A stretch of 19,733 nucleotides of DNA from contig JAAYIB010000011.1 of the NCBI GenBank assembly GCA_012744295.1, forward strand, positions 1-19,733. Direction: 5' to 3'. The notes under the pieces were generated by a model. The model worked only from the letters and a program-made list of their open reading frames with translations, had not been told where the DNA came from and did no database searches. The DNA is from Acholeplasmataceae bacterium (GTDB lineage: Bacteria > Bacillota > Negativicutes > Acidaminococcales > Acidaminococcaceae). Both the position numbers and the translations under genes were made by a program. Below, one piece after another: positions 6,501 through 15,085 of this stretch; the first letter of the stretch is position 1; each line of letters begins with the position of its first letter.

Positions 6501-6839
6501 TTATCGGTCTTTAATCAAAGCTCCCGCCAGGGCAGATGCCATGCAAATCTGCAGCAGGACAAAAGTTGCTCCCGTAATGTCCAGAACACGGTATCCCGGC
6601 AGAAACGCCGCAGTAAGAACAGCGGCAAGAGCCGTCAATGCTGAATTGAAAGAAATACGGGCAAGCTTGCGCTGCAGCCATTTTTCGGCAATCGTATGAA
6701 AAAATGCTGCCAAAACGGCAACAATAGTGCTCCCCAAAATTTGTCCGCCAAAAGTGACAACGGAAACAGCCGGCGTCACTTCAAGCAAGAAAAACACAAA
6801 AAGCCCAAGTAGGAGTGTCCTTAATAAAAATCCGCACAT
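6501..6839 (-). CDS. Small multi-pass membrane protein, possibly phage-holin-like family
   Basis: A 112-residue, very hydrophobic protein that I do not firmly recognise. Hydrophobic stretches at about 4-24, 29-52, 63-80 and 86-108 suggest four membrane segments, with a short basic loop (EKWLQRKLAR) near the middle that would face the cytoplasm by the positive-inside rule. Size and topology resemble the small four-helix membrane proteins often labelled phage holin family (YvlD-like), but no specific motif settles this. No endolysin or phage gene is nearby, so a lytic role should not be assumed. The ATG at 6839 has GGGAGG about four bases upstream. It is followed closely by the HAD phosphatase gene. 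Confidence 0.72.
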   Translation of the reverse strand: MCGFLLRTLLLGLFVFFLLEVTPAVSVVTFGGQILGSTIVAVLAAFFHTIAEKWLQRKLARISFNSALTALAAVLTAAFLPGYRVLDITGATFVLLQICMASALAGALIKDR

Positions 6840-6856
6840 AGTGCCTCCCGCGTCCC

Positions 6857-6885
6857 ATTATATAGAAGAAAGGATGCCCCGTCAG
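6857..6885 (-). promoter_or_regulatory. Possible promoter of the membrane protein-HAD pair
   Basis: A perfect TATAAT (6862-6857) lies 17 bases after CTGACG (6885-6880), which matches four of six -35 positions. The -35 sits in the loop of the rubredoxin terminator. The implied leader is short, about ten bases, and contains the GGGAGG ribosome site. Confidence 0.5.
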
Positions 6886-6895
6886 CGGAACATCC
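6864..6895 (-). terminator. Probable terminator after rubredoxin
   Basis: On the minus strand GGATGTTCC pairs with GGGGCATCC (nine pairs, two of them G-U) around a 6-base loop, followed by TTTCTTCT. It begins about ten bases past the rubredoxin stop codon. The tail is T-rich but interrupted, so termination may be partial. Confidence 0.65.
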
Positions 6896-6905
6896 CTCTC
6901 AAAAA

Positions 6906-7064
6906 TCAAGCTTTCTCAAATTGGTCCTTAGATACACCGCAAACGGGGCAAACCCAGTCTTCGGGGATATCCTCGAACTTTGTGCCCGGAGCAATACCGC
7001 TGTCAGGATCTCCGGCTGCCTCATCATAAACATAACCACATACAACACAAGTCCATTTCTCCAT
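6906..7064 (-). CDS. Rubredoxin
   Basis: A 52-residue protein with the classic rubredoxin iron site: CVVCGYVYD (C6, C9) and CPVCG (C39, C42), the four cysteines that hold a single iron. Between them is GDPDSGIAPGTKFEDIPEDW (18-37), with the conserved aromatic and proline positions; the N-terminal MEKWTC is also typical. Rubredoxins are small soluble one-electron carriers, used in anaerobes mostly with rubrerythrin, superoxide reductase or oxygen-reducing flavoproteins. The ATG at 7064 follows AAAGGAG by eight bases. Its own promoter and terminator flank it, so it is probably monocistronic. No redox partner gene is in this window, so the electron donor and acceptor are unknown. Confidence 0.96.
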   Translation of the reverse strand: MEKWTCVVCGYVYDEAAGDPDSGIAPGTKFEDIPEDWVCPVCGVSKDQFEKA

Positions 7065-7096
7065 AAGGTCAACTCCTTTTGTAGAACTTCGTGGTA

Positions 7097-7125
7097 ATTA
7101 TAGCATAGGGCAAAGAGATTAGCAA
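7097..7125 (-). promoter_or_regulatory. Promoter of rubredoxin
   Basis: TTGCTA (7125-7120) and a perfect TATAAT (7102-7097) are 17 bases apart, with a TGC extension before the -10. The promoter lies directly after the uvrC stop codon. No hairpin terminator is visible between uvrC and this promoter, so some readthrough from uvrC is possible. Confidence 0.72.
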
Positions 7126-7135
7126 TTAATTACTA

Positions 7136-8962
7136 TTACAAAATAACTTTCTGTCTATCGGGCAAATCAACACGGAAAAAGTTGTAAACCCTCTTCGCTA
7201 CTTCTTTGTTCATGCCTTCTGCGGCAGCAAGTTGTTCCTCGTCAGCATCCTTCATGGCTTCGAGCGTGCCAAACTTCTTCCAGAGGGCCTGCCGGCGTTT
7301 AGGTCCTACGCCTTCGATGTGGTCGAGGACAGAAATAAGGTTTCTTTTGCCTCGAAGCTTGCGGTGATAGCTAATGGCAAAACGATGGGCTTCATCCCTT
7401 ATCCTTTGAATAAGCTTCAGGGCCTCCGAATCCTTTTGCAGCAAAAGGCTCTCGGAAACATTTTCCCGAAAAATCTCTTCCTCTCTTTTCGCCAGACCAA
7501 TCACAGGCACCTCATGCAGACCGAGGCCTCTGATGACCTCAAGTGCCGCAGACAACTGCCCCTTGCCGCCATCGATAATTATCAGGCCGGGCAGGTCCTC
7601 GAGCTTCACGTAACGCCTGTAAACAACCTCCTGCATCGATTTGAAATCGTCCGGTTTGCCTTCGGTTGTGCGCAATTTATACTTTCTGTAGTCCCTCTTG
7701 CTCGGTTTGCCTTGACGAAACACCACCATTGAAGCAACCGTTTCGCTGCCCTGCACATGTGAAATGTCAAAACATTCAATCCTGTCAGGCAGTGCAGACA
7801 GCCGCAGGTACCGGGCAAGATCGCTTAATGCCTCTTCCTCTGTCTTCAGTTTTATTTGACCTTTGCGCAGTCGCTCGTCTAAATTTTTCCCGGCATTGTC
7901 CGCAGCGAGCTTTAAAAGTTCCTGCTTCAGGCCCCTTAAGGGTTTAACAAGCTTCACTTTTTTTCGTGCCTTGTCCGACAGCCAACGAGTCATAAGTTTT
8001 CGTTCTTCCTCTTCAGGCAGTTCGGGCACAATTATCTCCTGGGGAATAAAGGTGGCGTCGAGGTAATACTGCTTCAAAAAGGCTGTAATTATTTCCCTGT
8101 CGTTTTCATCATTCTCGTTACCGACAAAGAAGTTGTCCCTACCCACAAGCTTTCCCTGACGCACAAAAAATATTTGCAGACAAACCCCTGTTGCATCGCG
8201 CGCAAGAGCGACCGCATCCTGGTCGCCTCCCGCCGTTACGGCCTTCTGCTGTTCATTCAGCCTTCTGACAGCTTGCAGTTGGTCACGCAGTCGGGCGGCT
8301 TCCTCAAATTCATAGGCTTCGGACGCTGCGTTCATTCTTTTCTTTAGTTCTTGCAGCAACTTGCCGGTACGGCCTTCCAGCAACATAAGGACGGACTTGA
8401 TCATTTCTCCGTAATCCTTGGGAGAAACAAACCCGGCGCAAGGGGCAAGACAACGCTTGATGTGGTACTGGAGGCAAGGTCTTGTCGTGTTCATTTTCCG
8501 GCAATTGCGCAGGGGAAACATTTCACCGACAAGCTTGACGGATGAGTGCAGCGCTCCGGCATCGGCAAAAGGTCCGTAGTACTTCGCGCCGTCACGCAAA
8601 ACGCGTCTTGTTACGTAAATTCTGGGGAAATCTTCCTGCAGTGTCACCTTTAGGTAAGGATAGCTTTTATCGTCCTTAAGACTGATATTGTAACGTGGGC
8701 GGTGTTCCTTGATGAGATTGCATTCGAGGATCAAAGCTTCCAGTTCGTTGTCCGTAACAATTGTTTCAAGGTCACGCACCTTGGAGACAAGTGCCCTGAC
8801 CTTCGGGGCATGCGCGGCGGACTCCCGAAAATAACTCCGTACCCTGTTTTTAAGTATGACCGCTTTGCCGACGTAAATGATTTTACCCTTTTCGTCACGC
8901 ATGAGATAAACACCCGGTCGATCCGGCAATACTGCCAGGGCTTTTAAAATTTTATCGGTCAT
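7136..8962 (-). CDS. uvrC: Excinuclease ABC subunit C
   Basis: The 608-residue nuclease that makes both incisions around a lesion marked by UvrB. In order it has a GIY-YIG domain (PGVYLMRDEKGKIIYVGKA, about 16-34, then LKNRVRSYF), a cysteine-rich RNCRKMNTTRPCLQYHIKRC segment, a UVR helix that binds UvrB (EAYEFEEAARLRDQL), an RNase-H-like domain with ECFDISHVQG and IIDGGKGQL, and a C-terminal helix-hairpin-helix pair (IEGVGPKRRQALWKKFGTLE). A GTG at 8971 overlaps the uvrA stop by 4 bases, but the ATG at 8962 has AGGTGA five bases upstream and is preferred. It is the last gene of uvrBAC. Length is normal and all domains are intact. Confidence 0.97.
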   Translation of the reverse strand: MTDKILKALAVLPDRPGVYLMRDEKGKIIYVGKAVILKNRVRSYFRESAAHAPKVRALVSKVRDLETIVTDNELEALILECNLIKEHRPRYNISLKDDKSYPYLKVTLQEDFPRIYVTRRVLRDGAKYYGPFADAGALHSSVKLVGEMFPLRNCRKMNTTRPCLQYHIKRCLAPCAGFVSPKDYGEMIKSVLMLLEGRTGKLLQELKKRMNAASEAYEFEEAARLRDQLQAVRRLNEQQKAVTAGGDQDAVALARDATGVCLQIFFVRQGKLVGRDNFFVGNENDENDREIITAFLKQYYLDATFIPQEIIVPELPEEEERKLMTRWLSDKARKKVKLVKPLRGLKQELLKLAADNAGKNLDERLRKGQIKLKTEEEALSDLARYLRLSALPDRIECFDISHVQGSETVASMVVFRQGKPSKRDYRKYKLRTTEGKPDDFKSMQEVVYRRYVKLEDLPGLIIIDGGKGQLSAALEVIRGLGLHEVPVIGLAKREEEIFRENVSESLLLQKDSEALKLIQRIRDEAHRFAISYHRKLRGKRNLISVLDHIEGVGPKRRQALWKKFGTLEAMKDADEEQLAAAEGMNKEVAKRVYNFFRVDLPDRQKVIL

Positions 8963-8967
8963 TTTCT

Positions 8968-11802
8968 TCACCTGCCGGCGGTGGCCGCCGCCAAAATTCG
9001 TTTAATGTAGATTGCCGTATAGGAAACCTTGCTTTCAGCCACTTCTTCAGGCGTACCCTTGGCAATCAGCCTTCCGCCCTTGTCGCCGCCTTCCGGTCCG
9101 AGGTCGATTATGTAATCCGCCGTCTTAATGACATCAAGATTATGTTCGATTACGATTACCGTATCCCCGGCTGCCACCAAGCACTGCAGGACGTCAAGCA
9201 GCTTGTGTACGTCCGCCGTATGCAGCCCGGTCGTCGGCTCGTCGAGGATATACACGGTCTTGCCCGTACTGCGGCGCGCGAGCTCTGTCGCGAGTTTTAC
9301 CCTCTGCGCTTCCCCCCCCGAGAGCGTTGTCGCAGCCTGGCCCAGCTGAATGTAGCCCAGTCCTACGTCTTTAAGAACCGCCAGCTTTCTATGAATACGC
9401 GGCAGATTCTTGAAAAACTCGCAGGCATCGTCCACTGTCATAGCAAGCACCTGTGCTATGTTTTTACCCTTATAGTGAACTTCCAAAGTTTCCCTGTTGT
9501 AACGCGAGCCGCCGCAAACCTCGCAAGGGACATAAACATCCGGCAGGAAATGCATTTCAATTTTGTTCATGCCGTCACCCCGGCAAGCCTCGCATCTTCC
9601 TCCCTTGACGTTGAAGCTGAATCTGCCGGGCTTGTAACCACGCATTTTCGCTTCGTTGCTGCTGCTGAAAAGCTCACGGATATGGTCGAACACGCCGGTA
9701 TAGGTTGCGGGATTGGAACGAGGCGTGCGGCCAATCGGAGACTGGTCGATATTGATAACCTTGTCTACATATTCCAAGCCTTCAATGGTCCTGTGGCATG
9801 CCGGCTGCAGTCTTGCCCCGTGCAGGCGGGCCGCCAGAAATTTATAGAGGATGTCATTAATCAGGGTGCTTTTGCCGGAACCCGATACTCCTGTAACGAC
9901 GTTCAGCACGCCGAGCGGAAAATCCACGTCGATGTTCTTCAGGTTATTGGCACCGGCGCCCCTTACCTTAAGGAATAAGCCACTGCCCTTCCGTCGCTCC
10001 CGAGGAATAGGTATTTGCTTCTTTCCGCTTAAATACTGACCGGTGATTGATTTCGGCGACTTCTTGATTTGTTCCACCGTCCCCTGTGCAACAACCTGAC
10101 CGCCCTTTTCTCCTGCGCCCGGTCCTATGTCAATGATTTGATCGGCAGCGTACATCGTTTCTTCGTCATGCTCCACGACTATCAGCGTGTTGCCGAGGTC
10201 GCGCAAATGCTTTAAGGTTTCAAGCAGCTTACCGTTGTCTCGTTGATGCAGGCCGATGCTCGGCTCGTCAAGAATATAAAGTACTCCGACGAGGCCGGAG
10301 CCGATCTGCGTCGCGAGCCGGATTCGCTGCGCCTCGCCTCCGGACAGGCTGCCGGCAGCTCTGTCGAGCGTGAGATATTCCAATCCGACATTGTTAAGAA
10401 AATGCAGCCTGGCAAGTATTTCTTTCAGAATTTGACGGGCAATGATGCTCTGCCTTTCTGTCAGCTCAAGCTCGTCAAAAAACCTTATTGCACTTCTGAC
10501 AGTCAAGGCTGTAACCTCGCAGATGTTTTTGTCACCAATCAGGACCGCCAGGGCCTCAGGTCTCAGCCTTTTGCCGCCGCATGCGGAACAGGGCGTACTT
10601 GTCATAAAGCTTTCAATGTCAACCCTCATGCTTTCTGACATTGCTTCCCGATAACGCCGCTGCAGCAGAGGGAAAATTCCCTCGAAGGCTGTTTCGTGTC
10701 GCCGCACTTCTCCCTGAAGGTTTTCATAAAGGAAGGCAAATTTCTGATCCTTGCTGCCGCTCAGCAGCAATTCCCGCACATCTTCGGTCAACATGCTCCA
10801 GGGCGTATCAAGGTTATAGCCGTATTTTTCCAAAACCGCCGTCAGTTGCTTCATGAAATAGGAGTTCAAGTTGCTGCTTACGGCAGCAATTGCTCCCTGG
10901 GCAAAGGTTTTTGACTCGTCAGGAACGACAAGCCGCAAATCAAGCTCAAGTTTATTGCCAAGCCCCGTACAGACAGGACAGGCACCGTAAGGATTGTTAA
11001 AGGAAAATAATCTTGGCTCAATTTCCGGAAGATTTATCTCGCAGTCCGGACAAGCAAAATGTTCGCTGAAAATCAGCGTTTGGTCATTGCCAGCAAGGAT
11101 TTCGACAATCCCGTCAGCAAGTCCCAGTGCCGTTTCCACCGAATCCGACAAGCGTTGGACAATGCTCTTTCTGACTGCCAGGCGATCGACAACAACTGCA
11201 ATTTCGTGTTTCTTCTTTTTATCAAGGACTATGTCTTCGTCAAGCGTGCGAATTTCACCATTGACACGGACACGCACGTAGCCGGCCTTTCTGAGGTTGT
11301 CAATAATTTTCTGGTGTTCGCCTTTGCGTCCCCTGACAATTGGCGCAAGCACGAGGAATCTCGTGCCTTCCTCCAATTCCAGGACCTTGTCCACAATCTG
11401 CTCAACAGTTTGCCGTTCAATCGCCTTGCCGCATTTGGGACAGTGCGGAAGGCCGGCACGGGCAAAAAGCAGACGCATATAGTCATAGATTTCCGTTACG
11501 GTTCCAACCGTCGACCGCGGATTATGGCTTGTTGTTTTTTGATCAATCGAGATGGCAGGTGAAAGGCCCTCTATGTAATCAACATCCGGCTTGTCCATCT
11601 GGCCGAGAAACTGGCGCGCGTATGCCGACAAGCTTTCAACATATCTCCTTTGGCCTTCGGCATAAATGGTGTCAAAAGCAAGAGAGGATTTGCCGGAACC
11701 TGATAGTCCCGTAATCACTACCAATTGGTTACGGGGAATTTCCACCGTGATGTTTTTTAAATTGTGCTGCCGTGCTCCCTTTACGACCAATTTATCCTTC
11801 AT
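8968..11802 (-). CDS. uvrA: Excinuclease ABC subunit A
   Basis: A 944-residue dimeric ABC-type ATPase that detects DNA damage and loads UvrB. It has two nucleotide-binding halves: Walker A GLSGSGKS at 32-39 and GVSGSGKS at 638-645, and signature motifs LSGGEAQRIRLATQIG and LSGGEAQRVKLATELA. Zinc-binding cysteine pairs are visible at C251/C254 with C275/C278, and as CEACRGDG with CEVCGG in the C-terminal half. LDEPSIGLH and LDEPTTGLH are the two Walker B/D-loop regions. The ATG at 11802 directly abuts the uvrB stop (TAGATG) and has AGGAGA about six bases upstream, so coupling to uvrB is likely. Full length, no missing residues seen. Confidence 0.98.
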   Translation of the reverse strand: MKDKLVVKGARQHNLKNITVEIPRNQLVVITGLSGSGKSSLAFDTIYAEGQRRYVESLSAYARQFLGQMDKPDVDYIEGLSPAISIDQKTTSHNPRSTVGTVTEIYDYMRLLFARAGLPHCPKCGKAIERQTVEQIVDKVLELEEGTRFLVLAPIVRGRKGEHQKIIDNLRKAGYVRVRVNGEIRTLDEDIVLDKKKKHEIAVVVDRLAVRKSIVQRLSDSVETALGLADGIVEILAGNDQTLIFSEHFACPDCEINLPEIEPRLFSFNNPYGACPVCTGLGNKLELDLRLVVPDESKTFAQGAIAAVSSNLNSYFMKQLTAVLEKYGYNLDTPWSMLTEDVRELLLSGSKDQKFAFLYENLQGEVRRHETAFEGIFPLLQRRYREAMSESMRVDIESFMTSTPCSACGGKRLRPEALAVLIGDKNICEVTALTVRSAIRFFDELELTERQSIIARQILKEILARLHFLNNVGLEYLTLDRAAGSLSGGEAQRIRLATQIGSGLVGVLYILDEPSIGLHQRDNGKLLETLKHLRDLGNTLIVVEHDEETMYAADQIIDIGPGAGEKGGQVVAQGTVEQIKKSPKSITGQYLSGKKQIPIPRERRKGSGLFLKVRGAGANNLKNIDVDFPLGVLNVVTGVSGSGKSTLINDILYKFLAARLHGARLQPACHRTIEGLEYVDKVINIDQSPIGRTPRSNPATYTGVFDHIRELFSSSNEAKMRGYKPGRFSFNVKGGRCEACRGDGMNKIEMHFLPDVYVPCEVCGGSRYNRETLEVHYKGKNIAQVLAMTVDDACEFFKNLPRIHRKLAVLKDVGLGYIQLGQAATTLSGGEAQRVKLATELARRSTGKTVYILDEPTTGLHTADVHKLLDVLQCLVAAGDTVIVIEHNLDVIKTADYIIDLGPEGGDKGGRLIAKGTPEEVAESKVSYTAIYIKRILAAATAGR

Positions 11803-13815
11803 CTATTTTCTCCTATTGTTTTTGGTTGTTAATTTCTGCCCAAGCTCACCCTTGACAATAATCAAACGATCCCTGTATTCGGCTGCTTTTTCAAAATCCA
11901 GTTCCTTGGCCGCTGCCGACATTTTTTTCTCAAGTTCCTTCGCCATTTTGGCCAGTGCGGTCTGTGGCTGCTTTTTGATATTCTGCACAGAGAAATCCTT
12001 ATAATTTGTTTCATCGTCGACCTTGGTAAGCTTAATTAGTTCACGCACCTGCTTTTCTACGGTTTTTGGCGTGATTCCGTGCTTTTTGTTGTGAGCATCT
12101 TGCTTCGCCCTGCGTCGGTTTGTCTCATCAATAGCGCGGCGCATCGAATCGGTTATGCGGTCGGCGTACATAATGACGCGACCGTGAACATTGCGGGCCG
12201 CGCGTCCGATTGTTTGAATCATCGAGGTGTCGGAACGCAAAAAACCCTCCTTGTCTGCGTCAAGTATTGCCACCAGTGAAACCTCGGGCAGGTCAAGACC
12301 CTCGCGCAGGAGATTTATGCCTACCAGAACATCGAACTGGCCAGCGCGCAGCGAATGAATAATTTCCGCGCGTTCAATTGTCGCGATTTCCGAGTGCAGA
12401 TAGCGGACACGCACTCCCGCCTTTTTCAGATACTCGGTCAGATCCTCAGCCATTCTCTTTGTCAGGGTAGTAACAAGGATTCTTTCATTGCGCCCGGCAA
12501 CCTTGTTTATTTCTCCGAGCAAATCGTCAATCTGCCCCTTGATCGGTTTTATTTCGACTACAGGATCAAGCAGGCCGGTCGGTCTTATTATTTGTTCTAC
12601 GACGACTTTGGCTTCTTCCATTTCATATTTGCCTGGGGTTGCAGAAACATATACCGCCTGTCCGCGTTGCTGCTGAAATTCTTCAAAGGTCAGAGGCCGG
12701 TTGTCATAAGCCGAAGGCAGCCGGAAACCGAAGTCGACTAACATTGCCTTGCGTGAGCGGTCTCCGGCATACATTGCCCGGATCTGCGGCAGCGTCACGT
12801 GCGACTCGTCGATGACCAGCAGAAAATCATCCGGAAAATAACTGACCAGGGTAAACGGCGGCTCACCCGCCTTGCGCTGGGCAAGATGTCTTGAATAGTT
12901 CTCAATTCCGGAGCAATACCCCATTTCGCTCATCATCTCGAGATCGTAATTGGTCCGCTGCTCAAGCCTTTGAGCCTCGAGAAGCTTATTGGCTGCCATA
13001 AGCTCCGCCAGCCGTTCCTTCAGCTCATGTCTTATGTCGACCATTGCCCTTTCCAGATTTTCTCTCGAAGTGACATAGTGTGATGCAGGGAAAATTGCCA
13101 CATGGGTTCTTCGTGCCAGGATTTCGCCCGTTAAGATGTCAGCCTCCATCAAGGCTTCCACTTCATCATCAAACATTTCTACGCGAATGGCCTTTTCATT
13201 ATAACCTGCCGGTATTACCTCTATAATGTCGCCTCTCACCCGAAAAGTCCCGCGTTGGAAGGCAACGTCGTTACGAGTGTACTGAATTTCTACAAGTTTT
13301 TTCAGAATCTGCTGCCGGTCAATGCTCTGGCCCACACGCAGCGAAAGCACCATATCGTAATAATCCTGAGGGGCACCCAGGCCGTAAATGCAGGAAACAC
13401 TTGCAACGATGATTACGTCGCGTCTCTCAAACAAGGCGCTTGTTGCCGAGTGGCGCAATTTGTCAATCTCGTCATTGATAGAGGCGTCCTTTTCGATGTA
13501 GGTATCTGTCTGGGGTATATAAGCCTCCGGTTGATAGTAATCATAATATGAAACGAAATATTCAACCGCATTTTCAGGAAAAAAAGACTTCAACTCGCTT
13601 GCAAGCTGTGCCGCCAAGGTTTTGTTATGAGCGATGACCAGGGTAGGCTTTCTGACCTTGTTAATGACTTGTGCTATTGTATAGGTTTTGCCTGTACCCG
13701 TTGCTCCGACCAGAACCTGTGTTCTTGCTCCTGCTTCAATTCCATCCGTAAGTTTTGCTATTGCTTCTGGTTGGTCTCCGGCAGGTTCGAAAGGTGCGTT
13801 AATTTTAAATTCCAT
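11803..13815 (-). CDS. uvrB: Excinuclease ABC subunit B
   Basis: A 670-residue helicase-like ATPase that verifies lesions and recruits UvrC. Walker A GATGTGKT is at 37-44. The damage-probing beta-hairpin region spans about 89-120 (YYDYYQPEAYIPQTDTYIEK). The DESH box lies in VIDESHVTLPQIRAMY, and ETNRRRAKQDAHNKKHGITP leads into the linker. The C-terminal UVR helix ends with FEKAAEYRDRLIIVKGEL and binds UvrC. The ATG at 13815 is preferred over an in-frame TTG at 13827 because TTTGGAG lies six bases upstream of it and MEFKINAPFEPAGDQPEAI is the usual N-terminus. It is the first gene of uvrB-uvrA-uvrC. Confidence 0.98.
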   Translation of the reverse strand: MEFKINAPFEPAGDQPEAIAKLTDGIEAGARTQVLVGATGTGKTYTIAQVINKVRKPTLVIAHNKTLAAQLASELKSFFPENAVEYFVSYYDYYQPEAYIPQTDTYIEKDASINDEIDKLRHSATSALFERRDVIIVASVSCIYGLGAPQDYYDMVLSLRVGQSIDRQQILKKLVEIQYTRNDVAFQRGTFRVRGDIIEVIPAGYNEKAIRVEMFDDEVEALMEADILTGEILARRTHVAIFPASHYVTSRENLERAMVDIRHELKERLAELMAANKLLEAQRLEQRTNYDLEMMSEMGYCSGIENYSRHLAQRKAGEPPFTLVSYFPDDFLLVIDESHVTLPQIRAMYAGDRSRKAMLVDFGFRLPSAYDNRPLTFEEFQQQRGQAVYVSATPGKYEMEEAKVVVEQIIRPTGLLDPVVEIKPIKGQIDDLLGEINKVAGRNERILVTTLTKRMAEDLTEYLKKAGVRVRYLHSEIATIERAEIIHSLRAGQFDVLVGINLLREGLDLPEVSLVAILDADKEGFLRSDTSMIQTIGRAARNVHGRVIMYADRITDSMRRAIDETNRRRAKQDAHNKKHGITPKTVEKQVRELIKLTKVDDETNYKDFSVQNIKKQPQTALAKMAKELEKKMSAAAKELDFEKAAEYRDRLIIVKGELGQKLTTKNNRRK

Positions 13816-13850
13816 GATGCTCTCCAAATAATTTTCTCCAATTGCGATTT

Positions 13851-13859
13851 ATTATAGCA
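13851..13859 (-). promoter_or_regulatory. Extended -10 promoter of uvrBAC
   Basis: TGCTATAAT on the minus strand is a perfect -10 with the TGn extension. No good -35 lies 16-18 bases upstream, which is common for extended -10 promoters. I see no Bacillus-type LexA box (GAAC-N4-GTTC) nearby. The region between this promoter and the ctpA terminator holds no gene. Confidence 0.65.
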
Positions 13860-13887
13860 TTTTTCTTTTGTATTTCCTATACCGGCA

Positions 13888-13920
13888 ACAAGCAAAGGCA
13901 CCCGTGGCTACGGGTGCCTT
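13888..13920 (-). terminator. Hairpin terminator of the envelope operon
   Basis: A perfect 11-bp stem (AAGGCACCCGT with its complement, 13895-13905 and 13910-13920), 4-base loop, then TTTGCTT on the minus strand. It starts six bases past the ctpA stop codon and separates the envelope operon from uvrBAC. Confidence 0.88.
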
Positions 13921-13926
13921 GTAGGA

Positions 13927-15066
13927 TCAGTTGTCTTTTATTTGCTGCTCGAGATAAGCAATTGCTGCAGGGATTATCTTTACGTCGTCTGTTTCAACAG
14001 AAACGTCCGGTTCAAGACCTACACCGTTAATCTTGCGTCCGTTCGGCGTTTGATAGTGCGCCACCGTCAGCTTTAATCCGGTTTGTTTATCAAGCGCACT
14101 GACGGATTGGACCGAGCCCTTGCCAAAAGTTTTCGCGCCGAATAATTTCCCCGACCGCGTGTCCTGCAGGGCCCCCGCCACAATTTCAGCGGCGCTCGCC
14201 GTTCCTTGATTAACCAAAACTGCAATCGGGTATTTTGTCTTTTGCAGGTTGGAATATTCCGTAACGCTCTTGCCGCTTCGCTCGGTTACTGAAACAATCG
14301 GCCCCTTTGGAACCATCAGCTCTGCAACTTTTACGCTTTCGCTCAAAAGACCTCCCGGGTTATCGCGCAGGTCAAGCACCAAAGCTTCCATTCCCAGGTT
14401 TTCCAATTCCTGATACTTTTTGCTAAAGTCGGAAGCAGTATTTTCATTAAACATGCCGATTCTGATATAGCCTATCTTCTTTTCCCTTATTTCGCCGGCA
14501 ACAGTTTCCAGCTTTATGTTAGAGCGCACAACCCTTACTATCTTTACTTCCTTCGTGGAGCTCCCGATTTCAAGCTCGACATCTGTTCCCTCGGGTCCCC
14601 GTATTTGCGCGACGACCTCGGTTAACGTCTGCCCGGCTGTTTTCTTGCCGTCAATGGAGATGATGCTGTCACCGCTCTTGATGCCGGCTCGTTCTCCCGG
14701 TGTACCTTTTAACGGTGCAATGACGACAAAGTCATCATCCTTCATTCCTATGACGATGCCGATGCCGCCGAAGTAGCCCTCGGTGTTCGTCATTAAAGAC
14801 GAAAAGTTTTCTTCATCGAGGTAAACCGAATACGGATCTCCCAAGGCATTGACCATTCCCTTGATTGCTCCCCGGTAAAGTTGAACGTTATCCGCCGGTT
14901 CAACGAAATTGTTGCGTACCAGGTAAAGCGCTCGAAAAAACTTCACGGCCTCGGGCAGATTGCCAGTGGCGGCATGCAAACCATATGCAATCCCGCCGAT
15001 TGTTATGGCGCAGGAAAAAGCCGAGACAAGAAGAAGCGTCAGTATGTTAATCCTTTTTTTCAGCAT
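13927..15066 (-). CDS. ctpA: C-terminal processing protease, S41 family with PDZ domain
   Basis: A 379-residue exported serine protease. An N-terminal hydrophobic stretch (about 7-29, after MLKKR) is a signal anchor. A PDZ domain spans about 95-178 and includes GYFGGIGIVIG and AGIKSGDSIISIDG. The S41 core follows: LDLRDNPGGLLSES, the catalytic serine S291 in NQGTASAAEI and the catalytic lysine K316 in TFGKGSVQS. All catalytic residues are present. These proteases trim or degrade exported proteins from the C-terminal end; in Gram-negative bacteria known clients include cell-wall hydrolases. The ATG at 15066 has GGAGG seven bases upstream. It follows the M23 peptidase gene by 19 bases, so that hydrolase is a natural candidate client, which is inference. 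Confidence 0.95.
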   Translation of the reverse strand: MLKKRINILTLLLVSAFSCAITIGGIAYGLHAATGNLPEAVKFFRALYLVRNNFVEPADNVQLYRGAIKGMVNALGDPYSVYLDEENFSSLMTNTEGYFGGIGIVIGMKDDDFVVIAPLKGTPGERAGIKSGDSIISIDGKKTAGQTLTEVVAQIRGPEGTDVELEIGSSTKEVKIVRVVRSNIKLETVAGEIREKKIGYIRIGMFNENTASDFSKKYQELENLGMEALVLDLRDNPGGLLSESVKVAELMVPKGPIVSVTERSGKSVTEYSNLQKTKYPIAVLVNQGTASAAEIVAGALQDTRSGKLFGAKTFGKGSVQSVSALDKQTGLKLTVAHYQTPNGRKINGVGLEPDVSVETDDVKIIPAAIAYLEQQIKDN

Positions 15067-15085
15067 TCCTTAGCCTCCCCAAATT

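Noticed and set aside
6501..6839. Prophage remnant suggested by the holin-like protein
   Set aside because: No endolysin, integrase, attachment repeats or other phage genes are nearby, and the flanking genes are housekeeping.
9142..9978. Long plus-strand open frame (278 codons) opposite uvrA
   Set aside because: It lies fully antisense to the conserved C-terminal half of uvrA, has no ribosome site or promoter, and its translation resembles no protein family. It reflects codon structure of uvrA.
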